A stretch of 64,000 bases of DNA from Chryseobacterium daeguense DSM 19388 (GTDB lineage: Bacteria > Bacteroidota > Bacteroidia > Flavobacteriales > Weeksellaceae): positions 124,001-188,000 of the forward strand of contig NZ_AUMT01000009.1 in the NCBI RefSeq assembly GCF_000430825.1, in the 5' to 3' direction. Position 1 is the stretch's first letter. Each line of letters opens with the position of its first letter. Below the pieces are notes generated by a model that was given only the letters and a program-made list of their open reading frames with translations, ran no database searches and was not told where the DNA came from. The translations under genes and the position numbers were made by a program. Below are positions 27,813 to 37,623 of the stretch, piece after piece.

Positions 27813-28772
27813 TTAGAATAGCTCTCCGGCTACTTTCTTAATATTATCGCTTTTCCCCATCGAATAAAAATGCAGCACAGGAACTCCAAAATCCAGTAAT
27901 TCCCTGCATTGGTTGATAGCCCATTCTACTCCGATCTGCTTTACCGCTTCATTATTCTTTGCTTTTTCCACTTCATTGATTAATTCTTCCGGAAGGTCAA
28001 TCTTGAAAATCTGCGGCAATACTTTTAAGTGTTTCTTAGTCGCAATGGGTTTTATTCCCGGGATGATTGGAACCGTAATTCCCATTTCGCGGGCTTTTTT
28101 TACAAATTCTATAAATTTTTTATTATCAAAAAACATTTGGGTAACGATATAGTCTGCACCGGCATCCACTTTTTGCTTAAGCCATTTTAAATCATAATTC
28201 ATGGATGGCGCTTCCATGTGCTTTTCCGGATAACCGGCAACACCAATGCAGAATTTATTATGCTCATCACATTCTTCGTCCTGATTATGTAGATATTTTC
28301 CTCTTCCTAAATCATTGATCTGATGCACAAGATCCATGGCGCTGGCATGGCCTCCGTTAGTAGGTTCAAAATATTGATGTCCCTTCATTGCATCGCCCCT
28401 CAAAGCCATTACATTATCAATACCCAGATACATACAATCCACCAAAAGGTATTCTGTTTCTTCTTTGGTAAATCCTCCGCAAAGCAAGTGAGGAACGGTA
28501 TCTACATTATATTTATGCTGAATTGCAGCACAAATCCCCAGTGTTCCGGGGCGCATTCTTGTGATTCTGCGCTCCATCAGGCCATTTCCTTTATCGATGT
28601 AAATATATTCTTCTCTGGAAGTCGTCACATCAATGAATGGCGGTTTGAATTCCATTAATGGATCAATATTCTTGTATAAGTCTTCAATTCCGATTCCCTT
28701 TTGTGGCGGTACTACTTCCAGGGAAAATAAAGTTTTTCCGTTTGCGTTTTTTATGTGGTCTGTAATCTTCAT
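27813..28772 (-). CDS. metF: 5,10-methylenetetrahydrofolate reductase
   Basis: Reduces 5,10-methylene-THF to 5-methyl-THF, the methyl donor for MetH, with a flavin cofactor. TIM-barrel motifs include S-L-E-V-V-P-P-Q at about 17-24 (E for catalysis), D-V-T-T-S near 47, A-L-R-G-D near 123 (FAD), and F-Y-S-M-G-K-S at the end. 319 residues is typical. Last gene of the SAM-riboswitch operon; it follows the C-terminal metH half after an 89-bp spacer built of 7-bp repeats. Confidence 0.94.
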   Translation of the reverse strand: MKITDHIKNANGKTLFSLEVVPPQKGIGIEDLYKNIDPLMEFKPPFIDVTTSREEYIYIDKGNGLMERRITRMRPGTLGICAAIQHKYNVDTVPHLLCGGFTKEETEYLLVDCMYLGIDNVMALRGDAMKGHQYFEPTNGGHASAMDLVHQINDLGRGKYLHNQDEECDEHNKFCIGVAGYPEKHMEAPSMNYDLKWLKQKVDAGADYIVTQMFFDNKKFIEFVKKAREMGITVPIIPGIKPIATKKHLKVLPQIFKIDLPEELINEVEKAKNNEAVKQIGVEWAINQCRELLDFGVPVLHFYSMGKSDNIKKVAGELF

Positions 28773-28782
28773 TATATTTTTT

Positions 28783-28855
28783 GTTGCTTGTTGGGAGTTA
28801 CTGGTTGATAGTCAGAATGGTAAAAACCAGCAACTGACAACTATAAACCATTAAC
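28783..28855. repeat. Phased 7-bp repeats in the metH-metF spacer, inverted halves
   Basis: From 28783, GTT recurs every 7 bp (units such as GTTGCTT and GTTGATA; the fifth is GTCAGAA). After a 3-bp gap, AAC closes five successive 7-bp units from 28821 to 28855. On the transcribed strand the phase begins at the metH stop codon. The parts near 28797-28815 and 28834-28855 are imperfectly complementary, so the spacer can form a hairpin. Confidence 0.75.
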
Positions 28856-28861
28856 TTTAAT

Positions 28862-31525
28862 TTAATCTGCTAAATTCGGTGACAACCATTTTCTCGCTTC
28901 CTGCAAAGAAATTCCTTTCCTTTGGGAATAATCTTTAAGCTGGTCTTCTGCAATTTTTCCTAAACCGAAATATTTTGCGTGAGGGCTTCCGAAATAATAT
29001 CCTGAAACCGAAGCAGTCGGGAACATGGCCAGACTCTCGGTTAAAAAAACACCGATGTTCTCTTCCACTTTTAATAGATCCCAGATCGCGTGTTTCTCCA
29101 AATGATCCGGACAGGCAGGATACCCAGGCGCCGGACGAATCCCTTTGTATTTTTCGGCAATAAGCTCTTCGTTGGTTAAATTTTCCTGATTCGCGTAGCC
29201 CCAATATTCGGTTCTTACTTTTTTATGTAAAAACTCGGCGTAGGCTTCTGCAAAACGGTCTGCCAGTGCTTTTACCATAATCGCGTTGTAATCATCGTTT
29301 GCTTTTTCATATTCTTCCGCCAGCTCATCCGTCCCGAAACCTGTCGTTACACAGAAAGCGCCCATATAATCGGTCTTTCCAGAACTTTGAGGAGCGATAA
29401 AATCACTTAAAGCCAGATAATCTTTCCCCTTTGAGCGTTGAGCCTGCTGTCTTAATGTTAAAAATTTTACTTTCTGCTCATTATTTTCATCGAAGATTAA
29501 AATATCATCCGTTTCATTAGAATTAGCTTTAAAAATTCCGAAAACAGCTTTTGCGGTTAATAATTTTTCGTCTAAAATTCTTTTTAGGATAACCTGTGCA
29601 TCTTTGAATAATTCTTTTGCCTGGGCTCCTACCACCTCATCTTCCAGAATATTCGGATATTTTCCGTGCAGATCCCAGCTTCTGAAAAACGGCGACCAGT
29701 CGATGAAAGGTAATAACTCTCTTAAATCCTGATTTTCGATAACCGTAACACCCAACTGATTCGGAGTGAAAATTTCTTCATTTTCCCAGTCAATTTTAAA
29801 CTTGTCTTTTCGGGCATCTTCAATGGAAACATAATCTTTATCTACCTGCCTGTTCAGGAACTTTTCCCTGAACTCCGAATAATCACTTTTTAATTCCGAA
29901 ACATATTCTTTATTTCTGTCGCCCAGCAATGAGCTTACCACATTTACTGCTCTGGAAGCATCATTTACGTGGACTACGGCATTTTTATATTTTAAATCGA
30001 TTTTTACTGCGGTATGGGCTTTGGAAGTTGTTGCACCACCGATTAACAAAGGAAAATCTAAGTTTTGTCTTTCCAATTCTGAGGCAATGTACACCATTTC
30101 ATCCAAACTTGGCGTGATCAGGCCACTCAAACCGATAACGTCCACCTGATGATCTATGGCTGCCTGGATTATTTTCTCGGCAGGAACCATCACTCCAAGG
30201 TCCACAATTTCATAATTGTTACAACCCAAAACCACGCTCACAATATTTTTACCGATATCATGAACGTCACCTTTTACCGTTGCCATTAAAATTTTACCGT
30301 TTGCCGGTTTTGTTCCGTCTTTTTCAGCTTCAATGAATGGCTGTAGATAAGCCACTGCTTTTTTCATCACCCTTGCTGATTTTACCACCTGTGGCAGAAA
30401 CATTTTTCCACTTCCGAATAAATCTCCTACAACTCCCATTCCGGTCATCAGGTTAATTTCGATAACATGAAGTGGTTTTTCTGCCTGCAATCTCGCCTCT
30501 TCTACATCTTCTTCTATAAAACGGTCGATTCCTTTTACCAAAGAATGTGTAATTCTTTCCTGCAAAGGTTTGGTGCGCCATTCCAGCTCTTCTACTTTTT
30601 CTTTTTTAACAGATTTATGTTTTTCGGAATAATCAAGAAGTCTTTCTGTTGCATCTTCTCTTTTATCAAGAATTACATCTTCTACAAGCTCCAAAAGCTC
30701 TTTATTAATTTCATCATAAACCTCAAGCATGGCAGGATTTACAATTCCCATGTTCATCCCCGCCTGAATTGCGTGATATAGGAAAACCGAGTGCATTGCT
30801 TCTCTCACTGTATCATTTCCACGGAATGAGAAGGAAACATTGGAAACTCCTCCACTTACTGATGCATACGGAAGGTTTTGACGAACCCATCTTGTTGCTT
30901 CAATGAAGTCGATCGCATTTCTTCTGTGTTCATCCATTCCTGTGGCAACAGGGAAAATATTTAAATCAAAAATGATATCCTCTGCAGGAAATTTAAGCTG
31001 ATTCACTAAGATGTCGTAAGACCGCTTTGAAATTTCAATTCTGCGTTCAAAAGTATCTGCCTGCCCTACCTCATCAAAGGCCATTACAATCACTGCTGCA
31101 CCGTATCTTTTAATGGCTTTTGCCTGCTTTATGAATTCTTCCTCACCGCCTTTTAAGCTGATGGAATTTACCACACATTTTCCTTGTGCTACCTGTAATC
31201 CCGCTTCTAAAATCTCCCATTTTGAAGAATCGATCATAATAGGAATCCTGGAAATGTCAGGCTCTGAAGCAATGAGGTTCAAAAACTTGATCATGGAAGC
31301 TTTTCCGTCAATCAGTCCGTCATCGAAATTGACATCCAGAATCTGCGCTCCGCCTTCTACCTGATGACGGGCAATATCCAGTGCTTCTGAAAATTTTTCT
31401 TCTTTTATTAATCTTAAAAACTTTTTTGAGCCGGCAACATTGGTTCTTTCCCCAACGTTGATAAAGTTACTTTCCGGTGTAATAATCAAAGGCTCAAGCC
31501 CCGATAATCTTAAATATTTCATCAA
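28862..31525 (-). CDS. metH: Methionine synthase, C-terminal half (pterin, B12 and activation domains)
   Basis: Cobalamin-dependent methyl transfer from methyl-THF to homocysteine, acting with the separately encoded homocysteine-binding half (32675-33685). Domains in order: pterin-binding barrel (about 10-270; [12 protein letters not shown] near 22), B12 cap and Rossmann domain with [10 protein letters not shown] near 425 (His is the lower cobalt ligand), and the AdoMet-binding reactivation domain with [12 protein letters not shown] near 800. 887 residues fits MetH lacking its first ~350. The upstream desaturase gene ends 4 bp before this start. Confidence 0.94.
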   Translation of the reverse strand: MMKYLRLSGLEPLIITPESNFINVGERTNVAGSKKFLRLIKEEKFSEALDIARHQVEGGAQILDVNFDDGLIDGKASMIKFLNLIASEPDISRIPIMIDSSKWEILEAGLQVAQGKCVVNSISLKGGEEEFIKQAKAIKRYGAAVIVMAFDEVGQADTFERRIEISKRSYDILVNQLKFPAEDIIFDLNIFPVATGMDEHRRNAIDFIEATRWVRQNLPYASVSGGVSNVSFSFRGNDTVREAMHSVFLYHAIQAGMNMGIVNPAMLEVYDEINKELLELVEDVILDKREDATERLLDYSEKHKSVKKEKVEELEWRTKPLQERITHSLVKGIDRFIEEDVEEARLQAEKPLHVIEINLMTGMGVVGDLFGSGKMFLPQVVKSARVMKKAVAYLQPFIEAEKDGTKPANGKILMATVKGDVHDIGKNIVSVVLGCNNYEIVDLGVMVPAEKIIQAAIDHQVDVIGLSGLITPSLDEMVYIASELERQNLDFPLLIGGATTSKAHTAVKIDLKYKNAVVHVNDASRAVNVVSSLLGDRNKEYVSELKSDYSEFREKFLNRQVDKDYVSIEDARKDKFKIDWENEEIFTPNQLGVTVIENQDLRELLPFIDWSPFFRSWDLHGKYPNILEDEVVGAQAKELFKDAQVILKRILDEKLLTAKAVFGIFKANSNETDDILIFDENNEQKVKFLTLRQQAQRSKGKDYLALSDFIAPQSSGKTDYMGAFCVTTGFGTDELAEEYEKANDDYNAIMVKALADRFAEAYAEFLHKKVRTEYWGYANQENLTNEELIAEKYKGIRPAPGYPACPDHLEKHAIWDLLKVEENIGVFLTESLAMFPTASVSGYYFGSPHAKYFGLGKIAEDQLKDYSQRKGISLQEARKWLSPNLAD

Positions 31526-31529
31526 TTTA

Positions 31530-32590
31530 TTATTCTTCTAAAATAAAATATGCGTTATTCGCATTTTGCTTCAGCAAATCAATATGTTTGCCCAAAGCGG
31601 TAAAAATTGGAAACCGTTTATAGCCGAGATTGTGCTCCGCAGCAAATTTTTCGATTTCCTCTGTAATTTCGTTATAATATAAATAGCTGTAATTCGGGAA
31701 AAGATGATGGGCAACGTGAAAGTTGAAATTCCCAAGTATATTTCGCACAAACCAGTTATTTTCCTGTAAATCATTAGTAACTTCAAATTGGTGTTTTAAC
31801 CAACTGAAAGGCAATCCATTTTTTTGATCTAATTTCGGAAAGGCATTATCAGGAAGCGGATGCAAAGGCAACAGCACGAAAAGCGCAAAAATACTCGCCG
31901 CAATTACCTGTAAAAACCAGGCTCCCAAAGCCAAACCAACAGAGACTTTAAAAAATAAAACAGTTTGTACGCAACCATTTTCACTTTCTCTTTTACAGGA
32001 ATGGCACCCTGCGTTTTAAGGATTACTCTTTCTTTGTCGAAAAAATCCCTGAAATCGCGGATAAACATCCAGTTGAATAAATATAAAGGATAAACCAAAA
32101 AGAAAAAGAAATGCTGGTATTTCTGAACTCCTTTAGCCCTAATCCAAGGAACAATGAGTAAAAGTCCGCTCTGCTCAATGTCCGTATCCCATCCATCCAC
32201 ATTAGGATATGCGTGATGGCTTGCAATATGCCTTTTTTTCCAGATATATGAATTGGCTCCCACAAAATCGAAGATCTGCAGAACTGCGCTGTTTAGTTTT
32301 TTACTTTTGAAAATATTATTATGAGCTGCCTCGTGAATCAAATTCAGATAAATCAAAACAAGGAAAATCCCCATCAAAACAAAACTCGAAGTATAAACCC
32401 AGGGCTTATCAGCATTAAGAACAGCAAACACATATAAACCTAAATAGACCAAAGGCAAAATAATGGCTTTGATCTGAATATAAAGATCCCTGTTTTCGGG
32501 AATGGATTCTACTCGCTGGTTCACTTTTTTTCTGAGTTCATTAAACAATTTTGCATCATCTGAATCTTTTAAGTAAATAGGTTTTTCCAT
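31530..32590 (-). pseudogene. Fatty-acid desaturase split by a -1 frameshift
   Basis: Membrane di-iron fatty-acid desaturase in two frames: the N-terminal part reads 32590 to 31904, the C-terminal part continues to 31530. All three histidine boxes survive: H-E-A-A-H-N, H-I-A-S-H-H in the first part and H-V-A-H-H-L-F-P in the second. Adding one base to the six-A run at 31950-31955 (plus strand) joins the frames smoothly (Y-F-F-K-V-S-V-G-L-A-L-G-A-W-F-L). It is therefore either a real recent loss or a homopolymer sequencing error. It sits inside the methionine operon between the two metH halves, an odd place for lipid metabolism. Confidence 0.85.
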
Positions 32591-32674
32591 TACGTTTAAA
32601 TTTTGTGTGATATTTAAAGATAATATTAAAAACTGTTCCTTTTTTTAATGATTCAATTAAAATTTTCTATTAAA

Positions 32675-33685
32675 TCAGACAAATTCTTTCAATTTTCTTG
32701 GTGGATACTGTGAAACCAGATCTGCAATTGCCTTAATATGGTCCGGTGTTGTTCCGCAGCAGCCCCCGATAATATTGATCAATCCTTTCTCTACGTATTC
32801 CTTAATCTGACTGGCCATATCTTCCGGGCTCTCATCATACTTTCCGAAGGCATTCGGCAGGCCTGCATTCGGATAGGCAGAAACATAAAATTCTGAATTG
32901 TGGGCCAGTGTTTCCAGATATGGCGTCAACTGATTTGCTCCTAAGGCACAGTTGAAGCCTACACTTAATAAATTTAAATGTGACACGGAAATTAAAAATG
33001 CTTCCGCCGTTTGTCCGCTCAGCGTTCTTCCCGAAGCATCGGTAATTGTTCCTGAAACCATGATCGGAATGTCTATTCCACGTTCTTCATTTATTTCATC
33101 AATAGCAAAAAGTGCAGCTTTAGCATTTAAGGTATCGAAAATAGTTTCCACCAAAAGAATATCTGAACCTCCGTCCAACAAAGCTTCACATTGCTGTTTG
33201 TAAGCCACTCTCAGCTCTTCAAACGTGATCGCTCTGTAACCAGGATCGTTTACATCCGGGCTTAAACTTGCCGTTCTGTTGGTTGGTCCGATGGATCCGG
33301 CTACAAATCTCGGTTTGTCAGGATTTTTTGCAGTGTATTCGTCACATGCTTTTCGGGCAATTTTTGCAGATTCGTAATTGAGTTCGTAAACTAAATCTTC
33401 CATGTGGTAATCCGCCATTGCAATAGTAGTTCCCGAAAATGTATTGGTTTCAATAATGTCTGCCCCGGCTTCAAGATACTTTTTGTGTACTTCTTCAATA
33501 GCCTGAGGCTGGGTTAATGAAAGTAAATCATTGTTTCCTTTCACCGGATGCTCCCAATCTTTAAAGCGCTCGCCTCGATAATCTTCTTCTTCGAATTTAT
33601 ATCGCTGAAGCATGGTTCCCATCGCTCCGTCAAGAATTAAAATTCTTTCGGATAATGCTTTGTATAGTTGTTCTGAATTTTTCAT
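32675..33685 (-). CDS. metH: Methionine synthase, N-terminal homocysteine-binding half
   Basis: Homocysteine S-methyltransferase barrel of a split MetH. It has [13 protein letters not shown] at the start, E-T-N-T-F-S-G near 80, and the zinc cysteines: one in V-G-F-N-C-A-L-G near 243 and the pair in G-G-C-C-G-T-T-P-D near 310. At 336 residues it contains only the homocysteine domain. The catalytic partner domains are encoded two genes downstream (28862-31525). Confidence 0.94.
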   Translation of the reverse strand: MKNSEQLYKALSERILILDGAMGTMLQRYKFEEEDYRGERFKDWEHPVKGNNDLLSLTQPQAIEEVHKKYLEAGADIIETNTFSGTTIAMADYHMEDLVYELNYESAKIARKACDEYTAKNPDKPRFVAGSIGPTNRTASLSPDVNDPGYRAITFEELRVAYKQQCEALLDGGSDILLVETIFDTLNAKAALFAIDEINEERGIDIPIMVSGTITDASGRTLSGQTAEAFLISVSHLNLLSVGFNCALGANQLTPYLETLAHNSEFYVSAYPNAGLPNAFGKYDESPEDMASQIKEYVEKGLINIIGGCCGTTPDHIKAIADLVSQYPPRKLKEFV

Positions 33686-33748
33686 TTTTATTTATTTTAA
33701 TTTTTTCGAATTAGATTCGAATTTCCCAAATTTATGTACCAAATCTTC

Positions 33749-33830
33749 GCAGCCCGACTTGAGCGGAGCTCTTTTTGCCGAAGCAAAGCGGAGGCAAAAA
33801 AGCGGGAGCGGAAGGCGGATAAAGCTGCCC
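33749..33830. repeat. GC-rich structured element between metZ and metH
   Basis: About 80 bp of markedly GC-rich sequence in an AT-rich spacer. TTTTTGCC (33772-33779) pairs with GGCAAAAA (33793-33800); CCCG and CGGG, and GCAGC and GCTGC, form further nested stems. No coding frame. It looks like a dispersed REP/BIME-type element; I recall similar sequences between Chryseobacterium genes but could not search. Confidence 0.6.
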
Positions 33831-33838
33831 AAATCAAT

Positions 33839-35023
33839 TTAATCCAAAGCCTGTTTCAAATCTGCAATGATATCATCCACATTTTCCAGACCTACCGAAC
33901 AGCGCACCAGGCCTGGAGTAATTCCTACTTCATTCCTTTCTTCATCTGACAGTTTTGAATGTGTTGTAGAAGCCGGGTGTGTAACAATAGTTCTCGTGTC
34001 TCCCAAGTTTGCGGAAAGCGAGCACATTTTAATTTTATCTAAAAAATTTCTTCCTCCTTCAATTCCTCCTTTGATTTCAAATGCTACAATGTTTCCTCCT
34101 AATTTCATCTGCTTTTTTGCAATCTCATAGCTTGGATGCGATGGCAGAAACGGATATTTCGCCAGTTCTACATTCGGGTGATTTTCTAAAAACTCAGCTA
34201 CTTTTAAGGCATTCTCACAATGTTTTTCCACCCTAATCGCCAATGTTTCCAAGCTTTTCGACAACACCCAGGCGTTGAAAGGCGACATTGCAGGCCCGGT
34301 ATTTCTTGCAAAAAGATAAATTTCACGAATCAGATCTTCTCTTCCAACCGCAACTCCACCCAAAACACGGCCCTGACCATCAATAAGTTTCGTGGCTGAG
34401 TGAACAACAAGATCTGCACCATATTTGACAGGCTGCTGCAGATAGGGTGTTGCAAAACAATTATCTACAACAAAAATCAGATTATGCTTTTTTGCAATCT
34501 GTCCGAAAAACTCCAAATCCAGGACTTCAATGGCCGGATTGGTAGGAGTTTCCAGATATAAAATTTTGGTGTTCGGCTTAATATATTGTTCTACATTTTC
34601 GGCATCTTCAGCTTTGAAATAGGTTGTTTCAATATTCCATTTCGGGAAATATTTTGTGAACAGTGTATGTGTAGATCCAAAAACCGACTGGCAGCTTACG
34701 ATATGGTCTCCAGCATTCAGCAAAGCCGCAAACGTTGAATAAATCGCTGCCATTCCTGTTGCGAAAGCATACCCTGCTTCTGCACCTTCCATTTTTGCGA
34801 TTTTATCGGTAAATTCCGTAACATTCGGGTTTGAAAACCGGCTGTATAAATTCTTTGATTTTTCTTCTGCAAAACTTGCCCTCATATCTTCCGCATCCTG
34901 AAAAATAAAGCTGGATGTTAAATACAAAGGCGTTGAATGTTCATCAAACTGACTTCTTTCAGTTTGGGTTCTTATGGCGAAGGTTTCAAAATTTTCGTTT
35001 TCCATTCTTTTATTATTTTCCAT
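33839..35023 (-). CDS. metZ: O-acyl-homoserine sulfhydrylase (Cys/Met metabolism PLP enzyme)
   Basis: PLP-dependent enzyme that joins sulfide to O-acetyl- or O-succinylhomoserine to make homocysteine directly. Motifs: Y-S-R-F-S-N-P-N (substrate phosphate region), E-T-P-T-N-P near 155, D-N-C-F-A-T-P, and the PLP lysine in S-A-T-K-L-I-D-G-Q near 213. The ATG at 35023 is chosen over a GTG at 35032; an internal ATG at 35005 (M-E-N-E-N-F-E) is equally good. metZ versus metY/metB cannot be settled by eye. It follows hom and acts on the product of the metX-like gene. Confidence 0.87.
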   Translation of the reverse strand: MENNKRMENENFETFAIRTQTERSQFDEHSTPLYLTSSFIFQDAEDMRASFAEEKSKNLYSRFSNPNVTEFTDKIAKMEGAEAGYAFATGMAAIYSTFAALLNAGDHIVSCQSVFGSTHTLFTKYFPKWNIETTYFKAEDAENVEQYIKPNTKILYLETPTNPAIEVLDLEFFGQIAKKHNLIFVVDNCFATPYLQQPVKYGADLVVHSATKLIDGQGRVLGGVAVGREDLIREIYLFARNTGPAMSPFNAWVLSKSLETLAIRVEKHCENALKVAEFLENHPNVELAKYPFLPSHPSYEIAKKQMKLGGNIVAFEIKGGIEGGRNFLDKIKMCSLSANLGDTRTIVTHPASTTHSKLSDEERNEVGITPGLVRCSVGLENVDDIIADLKQALD

Positions 35024-35076
35024 AGGTTTCACCTAAGGCTATTGATATTGAACCCTCCGGATTCAAATGGCTGTAT

Positions 35077-36621
35077 TTATTTTGTTTCACTTACTCTTAA
35101 AATATCTCCGAATACTCCTCTTGCCGTAACTTTGGCTCCGGCTCCGGCTCCCATGATGACAATCGGATGTTCTCCATAGCTTTCTGTATAGATCTCAAAA
35201 ATGGAATCTGAACCTTTTAACTGTCCTAGAGCTGAACTGGCAGGTACAGAAATCAATTTTACATCAAGCTCTCCTTTTTCTTTTTGCAAGTCGCCATGCA
35301 AATCGCCAACATATCTCAAAACATGATTCGGTGCCTGATTTTCCTTAATTTTCTGATATTCTTCATCCAATTCTTCCAATCTCGATAAAAATTCAGGTTT
35401 AGAAACAGACAGCAGGCTTTCAGGAACTAAATTCTGAATATTGATATCATTAAATTCATTGATTAAATCTAATTCTCTTGCTAATATCAGAAGCTTCCTG
35501 GCCACGTCATTTCCTGATAAATCTTCTCTTGGATCAGGCTCCGTGTATCCTTTTTCCAGTGCTTCATTAATGATGGTTGAAAACTTATCATCCCTCAAGG
35601 AAAAGTTATTGAAAACATAGCTCAGTGTTCCCGAGAAAACACCTTTTATCCTTGTAATATTTTCTCCTGAAAGGTGTAATAATTTTATAGTGTCAATTAA
35701 TGGTAATCCTGCTCCTACATTGGTTTCATATAAATAACGTCTGTTATTTTTGTTCAACGTATATCTTAGTTTACGGTATTCTTCAATAGGCAGCGTGTTG
35801 AAAATTTTATTGGATGACACAAGATCAAAACCATTTTCTGCCAACGTATGGTAGTTATGTACAAAATCTTTACTTGCCGTATTATCCACAACTATAAGAT
35901 TCTCCAGCTGATTCTCTTTTGAGAAATTGATGAGTTCTTCAACATTTGAAGGACTTTCTGCTGTTAACACCTCATCATTCCAATTGTTATCAAAGCCTTG
36001 TTTATTGAAGGCTATCTTTCTGGAATTGGCAACTGCGACAACCTTAAGATCGATTTTCTTACGTCTTTTAATCTCGTCTGAAGATTCTAAAACCTGTTCT
36101 ATCAGGGTTTTTCCAACATTCCCGTGGCCGATAATTGCTAAATGAACAGTTTTCGGTTTCTTAGAAATTTCAGACTCTATGATATTTTTTGCTTTTTCAT
36201 CCTGTGAAGAAGTTACGACGATATTTACACGTTTTTCAGCAGCAATCTGGTTTAAAAGCAATGGAAAAACATTATTTCTAGCCAGCTCTGCAAGAACTTT
36301 ATTGAAATCTTCCGCAACAAAACCTATTACTGAAACATTATTTATACTGTAAATCTGGGAAACTTTTCCCGATTTTCTTTCTGCCTCGAATTCATCAATC
36401 AGGCAGTTGACCGCCTTTTCAGAATCATTTTCGTGAACTAAAATTGAAATCCCGTTTTCAATAGCCTGCTGGGAAATTACCCCCACACTGATCCGAGCCA
36501 ATGTAAGCGCCTTGAAAATTCGTCCGTCTATCCCGATTTCACCTAAAAAATCCTCTCCTTCAAATTTGATAATTGACCGGTTTTTCAAAAATTTTATTTC
36601 GTTTGCATTAATCTTGCTCAT
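35077..36621 (-). CDS. hom: Homoserine dehydrogenase with N-terminal ACT region (no kinase)
   Basis: Reduces aspartate semialdehyde to homoserine. Residues about 1-155 resemble the two ACT-like segments that link the halves of ThrA/MetL (I-I-K-F-E-G-E, then V-S-V-I-G-F-V). The Rossmann fold starts at about 158 (I-I-G-H-G-N-V-G-K-T-L), and G-V-F-S-G-T-L-S-Y plus E-P-D-P-R-E-D-L-S-G-N-D-V-A-R-K mark the catalytic part. So it looks like ThrA with the aspartokinase domain missing: 514 residues against about 820. Regulation by threonine or methionine through the ACT part is possible. metX starts the operon 2 bp upstream. Confidence 0.88.
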   Translation of the reverse strand: MSKINANEIKFLKNRSIIKFEGEDFLGEIGIDGRIFKALTLARISVGVISQQAIENGISILVHENDSEKAVNCLIDEFEAERKSGKVSQIYSINNVSVIGFVAEDFNKVLAELARNNVFPLLLNQIAAEKRVNIVVTSSQDEKAKNIIESEISKKPKTVHLAIIGHGNVGKTLIEQVLESSDEIKRRKKIDLKVVAVANSRKIAFNKQGFDNNWNDEVLTAESPSNVEELINFSKENQLENLIVVDNTASKDFVHNYHTLAENGFDLVSSNKIFNTLPIEEYRKLRYTLNKNNRRYLYETNVGAGLPLIDTIKLLHLSGENITRIKGVFSGTLSYVFNNFSLRDDKFSTIINEALEKGYTEPDPREDLSGNDVARKLLILARELDLINEFNDINIQNLVPESLLSVSKPEFLSRLEELDEEYQKIKENQAPNHVLRYVGDLHGDLQKEKGELDVKLISVPASSALGQLKGSDSIFEIYTESYGEHPIVIMGAGAGAKVTARGVFGDILRVSETK

Positions 36622-36623
36622 TT

Positions 36624-37562
36624 TTACAAAATATTTTTAATGATGTTATTTAATTGTTGGTATTCCATTAAGAAGGCGTCATGCCCATGAATTGATTTGA
36701 TCTCGTGACAGAAAATATTTTCCTTTTTTTCTTTTAGCTTTTCAAAGCACATTCGGATTTCAGAAGCCGGGAAGAATAAATCTGTATCAACGGAGATCAT
36801 GTGCATTCGTGCCTGAATTTTTTCCAAATAATCTTCATTGGCATTAATATTCATCAGCAGATGATTCATAAGCTTATAAGATTTTAAACTAAATCTTTCG
36901 TTTAAAGCTTTTCCGTGATAAATCAGCCAGTCTTCTGATTCTAATCTCTGTTTTTCCTGATTATATTTATTCTGGAATCTATCATTTAAGGACTGGGGTG
37001 TCCGGTAGCACAACATCGCATGAATCCTGGCTTTTTGCAATGGCTCATCGTTTTGATTTAACAAAAATTTCTGAACCAGGCATTGCGCATGAAGCCAGTC
37101 GTGAGTTTTAAAATCGCAGGCAATCGGAATGAAAATTTCAGCAAGGGTTGGTTTTTTCACCAGCATTTCCCAGCCGATTCCTCCTCCCAGAGAACCTCCG
37201 ATAATGGCATGTAAACTTTTAATATTTAAAATTTCAAGTCCCTTTAAAAAGATATTCGCAATATCTGAAGGTGTGAAATCTTCATATTCACCAATTAAAA
37301 AATCATCGTAACCGTTTCCGGGAATATTGAAACACAGAACCGTGTATTTGTTTGTATCAATAACCTGATTTTCGCCAATAAGCTGTTTCCACCATCCTTT
37401 TTCTCCGGAGACATTGGAATTTCCGGTTAAAGCGTGGTTAACTAAAACTACCGGTGAAGAAAGCAGATCTCTCCCGAAAAGCTGGTAGCTTAACGGAATA
37501 TTGTATTCCTTACCGGAATTGGTTTTATACAAAAAATGACAATATTTTAGTTCTGTTTTCAA
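36624..37562 (-). CDS. metX: Homoserine O-acetyltransferase-like alpha/beta hydrolase
   Basis: Acylates homoserine, activating it for sulfhydrylation by the next-but-one gene product. An alpha/beta-hydrolase fold with V-N-H-A-L-T-G-N-S near 42, the nucleophile elbow I-I-G-G-S-L-G-G-G-I-G-W (Ser near 123), and H-G-H-D-A-F-L-M-E-Y near the end giving the catalytic His and matching MetX. 312 residues is slightly short for MetX (about 350). The start is TTG at 37562: an in-frame stop lies just upstream and no ATG occurs nearby. First gene behind the SAM riboswitch. Confidence 0.87.
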   Translation of the reverse strand: MKTELKYCHFLYKTNSGKEYNIPLSYQLFGRDLLSSPVVLVNHALTGNSNVSGEKGWWKQLIGENQVIDTNKYTVLCFNIPGNGYDDFLIGEYEDFTPSDIANIFLKGLEILNIKSLHAIIGGSLGGGIGWEMLVKKPTLAEIFIPIACDFKTHDWLHAQCLVQKFLLNQNDEPLQKARIHAMLCYRTPQSLNDRFQNKYNQEKQRLESEDWLIYHGKALNERFSLKSYKLMNHLLMNINANEDYLEKIQARMHMISVDTDLFFPASEIRMCFEKLKEKKENIFCHEIKSIHGHDAFLMEYQQLNNIIKNIL

Positions 37563-37623
37563 TTCTATTTACTTTAAATACAATTGAAAATGCCATGAGA
37601 AATGGCTGAAAGAACTTCAGTGA

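Noticed and set aside
28330..28658. Plus-strand frame opposite metF
   Set aside because: Antisense shadow of a clear MetF coding sequence.
37560..37623. Intrinsic terminator after the SAM riboswitch
   Set aside because: Two small hairpins exist, but neither is followed by a T run, so a terminator is not supported.
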